64,000 nucleotides of DNA, taken from assembly GCA_036245805.1 (NCBI GenBank), contig BTRK01000006.1, positions 17,702,365 to 17,766,364 on the forward strand, read 5' to 3'. Below the pieces are notes generated by a model. That model was not told the DNA's origin. It made no database searches and saw nothing but the letters and a program-made list of their open reading frames with translations. Position 1 is the stretch's first letter; every line of letters starts with the position of its first letter. Source of the DNA: Pristionchus mayeri. Taxonomy: Eukaryota > Nematoda > Chromadorea > Rhabditida > Neodiplogasteridae. Of the stretch, positions 50,701 to 62,700 are shown in pieces. The translations under genes were made by a program, and so were the position numbers.

Positions 50701-53700
50701 TGGTACTGTAAATTGAACATCGAAATCCGACTATTACATAACTTTCAGATTCCAGCATTTGTGAAAAGTTAAATTTTGTGGTCGACTTTTTAAGTTGCTC
50801 TTTACCTACCACTATTCGGCTGGGGAAAACTCCCTTTTGAAGGAATTGAATCCATTCAATGCGCACCAAAAACTAAAATGGGACCATATTAACCTTTATT
50901 TGATAAAAATAAAAATATTTTTATAGAAGAAGCGTGAGTTCTAATGTTTAAAAGTGTGAGTTCCAATGTATCCAAAATATGAAACACAATAATGTACCAT
51001 GGTAGCGCACTTATATAGAAGCCAGAATGAATGAACCTTGAAACAAGCCAGAATGAATGAACCTTGAAAAAAGCCAGAATGAATGATCCTTGAAGCATAA
51101 TAACGAGACCGCTATTCCTCTCCCTCTTCCTATCCGAGGTCACGAGACCGGAATAGCGAGCGCGCGTTCCGGTCCCGTTATGAGAGAGGGATGGGAAGCG
51201 GCCTCGTTATTCTCGTTATATCTCGCTACGGTTGCCGCCAGTTAAGGAGGAAGGTAAGTGGGCGAGAGAGCATGGGAAATTGAGAGAGCGCAGAGAAAGG
51301 AGTGAATTGGATCGAGGGGGACAGCGAGATAACGAAAATAACGAGACCGCTTCCCATCTCGTTATCTCTGACCCGAGGTAACGGGACCAGAATGGAAGCG
51401 CCCGCGTGTTACGGGCTCGTTATATCGGTTTCGTTTAGCCATCCCTATTGTTATCTCGGTAAGTTTTGAAATCAATGGTCTGGGAATCGTGTAATGTTAA
51501 GGTAGGCATAATCTCAGACTTAATATTCGACAGAACTACAACGGCTTCTCACTCCACTACATTCAATTACCACATACAGCTATTCCTCACCATCTCAACA
51601 TACGAGCGGCAAAATATAATTTTTTATAAAATATGAAAATATCGCATTTTGCAAAATTTTAAGTTTTCCTTATACCCATAAAGCATGATGCGCTTTGAAC
51701 TAAGTAATCCTCTCAAGTATGTTATCAAGCTAGCTTGAGATTTTTACCGCAAAGAAGATTAGGCGGGCTCAAATATCATTGTCCCAATCTAACAATACTT
51801 TCTTTACGAGAGACTTTTCGACTCAGTGCTTGGCACAGTGCGAAAAATCGAATTCGCCCTAAATGAGCCCACGTGTAGTACTCGACGAGCATAGCTCGGG
51901 TGCCACGTCCGGAGTCTTCTAGATCACTCTCTGCGAAATGGGACACACTTATTTCAGAAAATTGAAATTTCGAATTTTGCCATTTCGAAACCGATTTGAT
52001 TGACGGATGTGGCACCCGAGCTATGCTCGTAGTACTACACGTGGGCACATTTAGGGCGAATTCGATTTTTCGCACTTTGCCAAGGGTCTTCGCAAAGATG
52101 TTCACTGACTCAAAAAGTCTCTCTTACAGCAATATATCCAGAGATCGAAAAGCCATGCCGCGCAAATAGTTTACAATTTTTATTTTATTTATTTTTGAGA
52201 AAAACGTGCCGCATTTTGATGATTCTAATTATGCTCGAAGTCCTCTATCCAACGGTGTATCAATTTTTACCTTGTGCTCATCACCGGGTAAAATAAACGT
52301 ACCCGCTAATCATAACGTGAAAATCGGATTTCGAGACTGCGGTGGGTTTTTCTCAGCTGCGGCACGTTTTCCCAGAACGGGACCACGTTTGTATTTATTC
52401 ATTCAATGGGCCGATAATGTTATGAAGAAAGTTCGATGTGTTTGCTAATGGAGGGTACGTTTTTTGACATGTCGATATCTACATACTTTTCGATCTATGA
52501 ATATATCACTTACTAATGAGTACTCCAACAATTATTGTGTAGCAACTTTAAGTTAATTGCTCTCACATTGATTCCGACGGGACACTTGATGGGGAGGATC
52601 AATCTCAGGACTTCTTTCACTTCCTTTGCGTGCTCGAGAATGAACGGTGCCTGGACGCTGAAGAGACCCGAAGCGAGATAGATCCAGTATGTGATTGTGT
52701 AGTTGACCTGATGAGAAGATTACGGTTACGCTGAGTATCCAACTAATGCACTGGAAGCAATACCGAGGCGCAATGTGAACTAGGGATCGTTCTAGTATAA
52801 AACATACACCATTACTAAATTGTGCTTCGAAAAATGTATTCATTTCAGAAGCTCCATTACAGTTAGTGTATCACAAGCACTAAGTAAAAATATGCAAAAT
52901 AGTAAAATTTAGCAAATTCTACGCAAAAATATCACAATTTCGCCAGTCCTTCCGTTCTAATTTTCTTCATCATCTCCCTACCTTTCCCTCCTCATAGCTC
53001 TCCTGAGTGATTGCCTCTTGCAGTTTCTTCAAAATGAGAGTGAGGAATCGATGGAAGGAGATCTGGGGTCGAGCCTGCAAGAGAGATTATCTGAGTGAAT
53101 GAAAGTACGCATGGCACAAGCGAAAAATCGGATTCCTTCAAAATTGGCATACATACAGTACACGTACTCGATGAGGACACCTCAGGTGTGGTTTATTTAG
53201 AGTTTTAAATCACACATGAAGAAATGCGATGCACTTTACAATTAGTACAAAACCGTCAATTTGCGAACAATGTTATTTGGCAATCGATTCGAATGGTTTA
53301 TACTATTAAAAATGCAGAATATTCAAGTGACTGCGCCTGTAAAGAGAGACAGCAATCGAGAAAAAAAGGAAATTCAGCTGGTTCACTTACTCAGATAGTT
53401 TCAATTATAATGGTAAGACTGTACATTTTATTTTTTTTTGTTATCTTACGCGTCACTTCAACTCTCATGGAACTACTGAGGCACGGATGAGCCGGGAAAC
53501 AGAAAATACTAATTTACCTGCATCTAGTTGAGAGACCGGATCGGTAAGAATGTACTTGCCCCGAACACGATTCGATAATAACGAGATCCAGGCGGCCACA
53601 CTGTGTGTATGAACCCCTAGGCCTCAAGTATCACAGAGGGCCATCACATACCTGCTTCTGTCTCTGAGGCGTCAATTATCGGAAATTTGAAAAAGATCGA

Positions 53701-56700
53701 AAAAATCATATTTCCTAAAACGCGATAAAGTATACTCAAAATCTCTTCAGCGTTTCACTAGGTATTGCAAATAATGCAAAATAAATCATTGAAATCGATT
53801 CCAACTCGTCTGTAAAATAGATCTCGTTCACAGAATTTTCGGTTTTTATGCTCTATCATATCATATTTATCCTGACGTCAGGCACAATGGTCCTGCAGGA
53901 GGGTGACTTCGGTGTAGAGGGGATTGGGATCTTCAGTCTGAGAGCGTCGTTAGGTCAAGGGATGGGATCTTCTTTGGCTTCTCTGGTCAACTGTAGGGAC
54001 GATCGTGGCGGATCTCCGTTGAGCATTGAAATAGATCATCCTGCCGCCGGGCACCTGACTTGCGCCGGTTAGGAACTCACAACGCAGACTTGAGCGGGGC
54101 TTTTCTTGACGGTAGTTCACTCGAGATGATGGTAGTCCGTCCGTGCCCCTCTTCATGAGCACGGACGTGCTCCTCATTATGCTCTAACTTTTTAATATTA
54201 CAATATCACGCTTTCTAACTATGCTTATAATGTAGTCCAGTGAATTCAGCTTCGAATGGTACCAAAGTGAATGAATACACACGTACATTCCCGCCATTGC
54301 GTCCCAAAGCGAAATTTCCTTAGCATTCCTTCCGAAATTGATTTATTGCCACAAAATACAGATTCAGATAAATAGAAATTATGGAATATGATGCTACAAA
54401 AACGCATACGTACATTTAAGAAAAAAAATTGAAGGTTTGCTTTATTTTGAAAAACACGATTTAAAAAAAACCAGAAAAACCAAATAAACACCCTCGACTG
54501 GTGCTTTACATGTAAGTTGAAATGGGTTATTCATGGATCAAGATAATCCAATCAAAAAATATATAGAAATTTGTTTGCCCAAAATATTGGCTTTTAAAAA
54601 AAAACGTGAAATCGATGGTAGTGACCAGGGGTCGAAAAGTAGGTAAAACACGACCTAGCATGCCCAGATTTTCGGAGTCGGAGTGGGAAACATGCCCATG
54701 CCAGACGATAGCTCACTGATCAGCTCGATAAAAAAGTCTATTTCCCAGGTGAATTGGTATTACGAAAGGACAATGGGGGAAATGAGAGATGAAAGAACAT
54801 TGTAAGAAGAGTAGAGGAAAATAAACAGTAAAGAAAAAGGGAGCGATGGAATGTGAAAGCACATCGCGGATATTTAATTCGATTTTATCACATAGGTAAT
54901 CCTTTTGGCATGTTTCGTGAAGCTCCCTGTTAATATTTTTAAAATCACAAGGTAATAAAATGAAGCCTGAACATTCGGGATTGTGAAATAACAACCAAAG
55001 TAAATTATAAACATGATTTTTTCCTTTTAAAACATGACCTTACAAGGAGAAGTCGCAGGTATGTCAAATTAATGATAGATCCATTCAGGTTACTCTGCGA
55101 ACATCGGAAAAAAAATTTAAACGAGCACACAACATGCCCATGCTTTTGCCAAAATGACCTAAACATGCCCAGATTTTTCGATTTCCCTGCATATCTTTTC
55201 GCCCCTGGTAGTGAATTGTTTATCAAATTTTCTAGTATTTGGACTATATATGATCAAGTAACATCTAACTTATCCTAATCGTGCACGAATAGATGTGCAA
55301 AAATGTTTTTGGAAAAATGTGAATTCACATCTTCGATTTTATCGGCATTGCATGATGTAAATCTTAGGTATATTCATGCAAATCAAATTAAATTCATTGT
55401 AATTTTCGAGTATCAACCAGTTAAACTATTTAAATGCAAAAAGGCAATATATATCCTACATATTTTTCAAACTTAAAATTATCAAAATCCTAAAAAAAAT
55501 ATTTTTTCTCAGCGGGTAAGATGTAACTTGATCGAATATAGTCCAAATACTTCCAAATACGTCATCACCATCGATTTATCATTTTTCGGATGCAAAAGTT
55601 TTGAGCAAACAAATTTCTATAGAAGTTTGGCTTGGATTATCTTGATCAGGTCACTAGGGTCACTAGCCCTCTTCTCCTCTCGTACCACGTACATCTCTCT
55701 GCTCGAGTTCATCACCATTCCCTTGTATACCGTGTGGACACCCTCATGGAGAACGGTCTCCATGCGGTCGAATCTGAAATGTACGTTAGAAACCAAGACA
55801 AATTTGTTAGAAACATTTTCGTAATGGACTCCAACAGAGCAGAAGTTGGATAATTATTTTGTTTATTTGGTTTCTCAGAATCAACGAGAAATTGCCAAAG
55901 AAAACCAACCTAATCGTCTAATACAAGCACCTCAAAATACGACAACAAACACGTGGTGGGGATCATCTCAATTTTTTCCGTTATCAGGAAAATCATTTAC
56001 CTAGTCATCATGACTATTGATATCAAAGTCTTTAATATTTACTAAATATGTTAATTACTAATTGTAAAATGTATCAAAAAAGCCATACTCATGTGAGTTC
56101 TTGTCGAGACTTCCCTGTGCACAGGAGTATTCGCCATTCGCACTCCATTCGAGCATCCCCATCATCCTGACAAGGGGGTTGACAATATTGGCAGTGACTA
56201 GTTTATTACTAGTGCTCCTTCTCTGTGAATGTTTTCATTCGCATACAACCCGTCGTTTCATTGCACCCTATAAGAGAATGTAAGAGAATGGAATAACGAA
56301 ACACAGGAACGCTGCGGGAAGTTCCAGAAAAAAAATCTCAATTTTTTGTGCCTATTTCTACTAGTTTGGCTTAGAATACTCAGCACAACTAACCTTTCAC
56401 AGTACCCTATCTCATTCGGCCGTGTTAGACTATTCATTATTAAAACAGTTCGGCCGTACTCACTTGTCCATTATTCCCTGCACGTAATCCCTGAAGGGGG
56501 AAGTTGCCTCGCAGATCTAAAATCAATAAATCATGCTTAGGTACTCATATTAGGTTGTTCGGAAAGTTTCTTTCTTTTATTTTTCTCATGTCAATTCTTA
56601 TGGCATTCCACTTCAATTATTTTGCCAAGGGTATATGTTAGTGCCTTGTCGGTGGAATACTGCAGTATGTTCAAATCACATCTCTGTCGCACAGCAGGCT

Positions 56701-59700
56701 AGAAAAATATCGAAAGATAGCAAATGTCAAAAACAACTTAAAAAGGAAGAATTTTAGTATTTTTTGTTGGGCCATTTTTCCCGAGAACTAGATGACTACC
56801 GATACTAGCCGGAAAATATGTGATAGGGCAAGAGTTGATAACAACGATAACAAAGAAAAATCAGGCCTTCAACCTTCGATAAAGACGAGGAATATCAATA
56901 TGTCGCCATTTCGAGATTCAAATTTCGTCATAAATATTCTGAAACATCCTGCTCCTGATTACGTGATTGGATTCCCACCTAGTTAGGTGTAGCAAGTGAT
57001 CATGTAAAGTGCTTAACAAATAACAATCGCTTTGTTCTCTAGGTTGATCAGGGGAAACATAATAAGTTCAAATTATGCACGACAAATACAAAGTAGCACA
57101 GATTACTCCATCGAATCTTCGTTAGATTAGGGAATACGTCCTAGATTTAGAGCTTTACGTTTACAAATAACCCTATTTGACGTGCTTAAAAATAGTGGGT
57201 AATTTGTATGCTTTTTCCTGTTCTGCAAAGAAATGTGTGCCTAAAAAAATCTCGGAAAAAAGTCGACTAGGCTAACTTTGGACCTCCATTCTCAAGACCT
57301 ATTGATCGAAAAGGTTTGCGCTACTGGTTATCTTAGATATTACCCATGCCCATATCAACTGCAAAGAACCATAAGATGATTCGCGAGAGAATCGATAATT
57401 TGAGTCAGGGAAGGTAGGAAAAAAGTTAGCCCTATCTGGAAATTTTTTTTAGTGAGAAGTACTGCAAATGATGTTCTTTCGAATTTTTAAGCACGTCAAA
57501 TAGGGTTATTGGTAGTCATCGTCGAGATTCAGAAGGCCAAACATGGTACTAACACTTTTCGCCAGTCAAATCGCGCACACTTAAACGATCATAATTCCGT
57601 ATAAAATGAAGATAAAGGGCCTTTCTTTTTCACTATGAAAGCTACCTTCGTTTGCCACAACTTTTATGTTTACGTCATCATTCCGTGACCTCACCCTGGT
57701 GCGGGGCGGTCGGGTGCACCAAAACTTTCGCAACTTTGGAAATCGGAAATACCTTTTGGTTTATCATGCTTAAGCTGTAGCTCACATATGTGCCTCACTT
57801 CTCGTCAAAAATGAGAAAAATCAGTATATAGAAAAAAAATATGGCGCATTTTCGTGCTGTGACCCCAAAATGAGTTCCGTACTCGAGTACTTCCACACCT
57901 TCAATTGTGCTTATTTGAGCTCAAAATCATACAAAAATATCAAAAACAACATTTAGAATTGTTTCCCCCCAAATAATAACACTTTCACTGGCCATAAATT
58001 ATCACACGATCCGAAATTTGAAAATCGATATTTTGACTTATTCCAACCTGGGGGTGGGAACTAATGCACTAAATGGGTTTCAAACAAACGTGGGCACCAT
58101 TGCTGCTAGCAGCAAGACCCTCCCGGTTTTCGGATGATGCCCATTATATTTTTGGCAATTTTAGGGTGCCAGTTTATGCAAGCCCTACCGGTTTTTGTGT
58201 CTGAACCAACTCCCGGGTTTTGATGCTCAGCCTCAAGGCCACATATGGTTTCAAATAATGCAGAAATGTCCCTCTAACCTGGACAAATAAAGGTGGCACC
58301 TCTAACTATGATTTTTTCATATTACAAATTCAAGGAAAAGCATAAAACTGCAATTTAGGTCAAGGTAGCCATATCGAACCGACCTATTGGCTGATCTCCT
58401 CCCCTCTATTTAGCGCTCTTCCGCACGCGTATCCCGTTGGGTTTGGCCAACTTCTAGGCTCTGTAAAACGCTTCAAGGAAAAGATAGAGACTCACTTTCA
58501 ACAGATGAATCTTTTAGCTCATTGTGCTCTACATTTCTAGCCATATGTCGGATTGTAATGACTACCTTGACCTTAATTGCATTTTCGTTCTTTTCCTTGA
58601 GTTCCTGAGATGAAAAATCTTATTTATAGGCGCCCCCTTTCTCTGTCTAGTTTAGAGGGACATTTCTACTTTATTTGAAACTATTTAGTGTATTAGGGCC
58701 CACCCCAGGTTGGAATAAGTCAAAATATCGAATTTCAAATTTCGGATCACGTGATCATTTATGACCAATGAAAGTGTTATAATATGGGGGAAACAATTTT
58801 AAATGTTGTTTTGGATGTTTTTTGATGATTTGGAGTACAAATAGGGAAATTGAAGGTGCGGAACTACTCGAGTACGGAACTCATTTTGGGGTCGCAACAC
58901 TTAAGTGCGCCCCTTGTTTTTCTGTATCCCGATTTTGATCATTTTTGGCGAGAAGTGATGCACATATGTGAAATACAATTTAGGCATGAAAAACTGTGCA
59001 GCGATCATGGCGGCGGGGGGGGGGGGGGGGTGCCCATCCGTATGGGCACCCCCCCCCCCCCCCCCCCATCATGGCTTACCCAGCTATGCTCAAAACTTTT
59101 CCGATTTCCAAAGTTACGATAGTTTTGGTGCAATGACTACTGATATCGAAATGCTGACGACGCAGTTAGAAAGAACATCATTTGAAGTACTTCTCACAAA
59201 AATTGTCTCCATATAGGACAAACGTATTTCCTACCGCCGCAGCGTGGTCGATTTTCTCGCGATTCCTCTCCTAAAACTATTGATGGAAAGTCAAACATAA
59301 TACGATACAGAAATGTTGTTTCTGACCTCCTGCTCGTCCTTCGTCAAGTCGTTTCTCAGGCGAACTGCCGCACTACAGTCTACGAGAGGAACATTATTGA
59401 CCATGATGCCGAGCACCTGCGAAAAGTACGAACGCATTGAGCGACTCTATCGAACAAGGAATAAGGAAATATCGAACACCTCCATTCTATCCTAATACGG
59501 ATTACAAAATTTGTAATACAAATCCGGTCGATACTCGATCACAACTGTTGCTACGGCATACCAGGAAACACAGACGCGTCTTCTTGGGATCGTTGGGATC
59601 GATGGCAGGCAGAAACTTCTTGAGCAACACAAGGAGCTGAAAATATATCAGGTTGGCGGAAAAGTCTTTGACACTGGTTTTGTTTTTACACTGCTCGCCG

Positions 59701-62700
59701 TTAATGCACTTTGGCGCTTCCTCGTTCCTAGTGAACAACAATCAGTGAGAGGCCTTTATGGTAAACAATTCCCCATCCCCCTCCTTTCAATCAGGCTCTA
59801 GTAGAGCAACGATGTATGTCACTAGTGCCATCCACTGCAGTCATCTTACTGCTTCAATTTCTCCTTCCTAGTCTCTCAATTATCTCCAATTACATTATTA
59901 AAAATCTCGATCTCTCTTTTCAATAGTACATTGGCCGTTCATTCGACATCGTATATCGTTTTGTGATGACTATTTTTCATGTATAATCCACAATATTTGT
60001 TAATTGAATCCCCGCCACGAGCGATAAACATATTAGTATTCCTATCCTACCCAACCATGAAGGATTCTGAGACCCTACTGAAAAATATTTATGAAATGCA
60101 TCGATTCGAAGAAGACCACTTTTTCATTTTTATTGATTTTTCTGCTTTTCGCGTCAGATAGGTACTACGAAGGCGAAACAAAAAATCAAGGAACATTGGG
60201 CACATGTTGTCAATAATAATGACAAGTATACACTTTAACTAGGTTGAAATGTAAAGTTTGCTCATACGGTGTTTAGTGTATTATCGTCCCAGAGCCGGAA
60301 CGAAATATTAGTTGTATCTATATATTGATTTATCCAAAGTTTTCCAGTGTTTCTGCCTCTTACTGAGCGCAAGATTAATTTTTTAAACAAAACAGTTAAT
60401 TCGTAGAATCCTTTGTCGGCGTTTGATGAATCTTGAAATATTAGACGATAGCAATAAAACGCGGAACGGAGTATTTTCTGACAATAAACGGCGTAAATAA
60501 CGCGAATGAAAACAAATCGCTCGTTCAAATCGTAAGTGCGACCACTGATAAAGCATTCCTATAGTTAACAATTCGGGACGGTTGGAGGCGGAACATGTTA
60601 AACAGAGAATTGAACATTTGAAAAAAAAAAAAAAAAGCTGAACATTTGAATCTGACTATACAATTATTTTTGTTTTATATTTTTCCGGCTGACTTTCAAT
60701 ACGGAAATTTCAATGCATTTCATATCGCTTGGTAAATCGCGAATGTACCGATGGTTCGAAGCGGAATTTCGATAACTCATTTTAAATTAACAACAACAAC
60801 AACAACAAACCTCAGCCTTCCTGCTCCTCTCTCCGTTCGCCACTTCTTCTCTCAGCATGGGGATGGTAGATGCAAAGAAACAGGAGAGCGACTGAGTCAG
60901 TCGATGGGGCTCAGTCACTGTCTCGAAGGCGGGGTCGAGACTGCACGGGGAATGTTAGCTCATGGATCGTTTAGGCAGACCTTCATCGCACTCAACACGC
61001 CACTCCGACCTATCTATTAAAGTACTCCAACTCATCTCGAGAATGCCGGGAAGGACAATCTTAGGAGCGAGTAAGGCGAGGTACTTGATTATTCCGTAGA
61101 TGTACTCCTCTTTGACCTGCAGAAAGAGGATATATTATTGACCAATTCGAACAAGGATCCACGATTTTTGCCACCCGATCGGTACATGTTGCACACTTTG
61201 CATTACTCGGTTCCATAGCTACCTTGAATCATTGGTGTAGCCAATTAAGAGCACAGAAAAAATTCAAACCTGGGTGAAAATTGCGAGTTTGACGCAGGGG
61301 AGAAGGCTCAGGACAAACTTGTCGATTCTCGTTTCCGTCATTTTGAACTCGTCGGGAATGGCAGACTGGGTCTTGCCCGAGCGCTCTCGTCTGAGATAAA
61401 GGAATTATACTAAAAAAGAATATTCGAAAGAACTGGCGTTAGAAGAACCTATTTATCTCTATGTTCCAATAAGAGCTTAACCAAAATCTTCTAGAATGTA
61501 CAATCGAGATTTACGCTCGTGAAACATTTCATATAAAACCAGAATCAGAAATGGCCCGTTATATTAGGCTGAGTCATAAGTTTTTTTTCAATTTGAACTT
61601 TTGAAGGTTTTCACATATTCCGGTATTGGGATTAAAAAGATTTTCATTTTTATCCTCACATATTATGAGTGCGTAGTTACTCTCTTTATCGCACTATAGT
61701 ACACACCTATGAGAGCTTTGCGGGCATAGTGCAAGTTCAAAGTAGCTTAGACTTCGAATACCGGAATGCATTTGACAGATCAAAGCTGTCCAGTGTGCTG
61801 TGATTGGGAGAAAGCATCAACACTATCGTGAAGCGTGATGAACGTACATCACAATGATACATGTGAATCGGATTTGACTCAATAAACCTGCTCACAATAG
61901 GTGCTAAGTTCACAGTTGGGTAACGTCAATACCATACCTTCAACTTTCAACGGTCGCATGATAGAGATGAAAGAGTCTGAAACTTTCAAAATCTTTCAAA
62001 CCTGTTTCTGAGTTTTTTTAGCCAATTTTTTTTGTCCAGTTATAGCTCATTCGAAAGAGCATGTAAAATTATGTAAGAAACTGGAAGAAATCCGGAATCC
62101 ATCAACGCAGACGTCAGTTGGACCATTTTCTCTCGGTTGAGAATTTTCAAGCGGAAAAAAATTTCAACAATTATTTGAAAAGTGAACGAATTGTGCATTT
62201 TCTTTCGCATTTTCATGCGTAGAATACGAATTTAAATACCCAAAAATACCAAAATGTAATATAAAAATGATATAATAGTCGAAATACTTCGCTATTTCGA
62301 TGAAACAAATTCAAATTATTTGGTATAACTGACGTCAGCGCTGATGGATTCCGTATTTCTTCCGGTTCCTTACATAATTTTGCATGCTCTTTCGAATGAG
62401 CGATCACTGAATACCGCAAATTGGCTTGAATGCTCAGAAAGAGGGTTGAAAGATTTTGAAAGTTTCAGACTCTTTCATCTCCATCATGCGACCGTTGAAA
62501 GTTGAAGGTATGATAGTGACCAAATTCAGTTCCCTTCACCTAGCTTTCGTAAAAATTGCCCTATCGAAACCAAACCTATCTCCGCATAAAACACCCTTCA
62601 TGTGGAGTTTACTATTGCGTTATTACGGGCATTCCTTATTACAACCAAACGCTGCAGTGATCAAAATTTTTATGCTGAAATTTGCACGTCGAAATCAGTG

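Noticed and set aside
60789..60810. AAC microsatellite as a coding poly-Val/Cys or Asn tract
   Set aside because: It lies just past the donor of PSME4 exon 60811-60940, so it is intronic.
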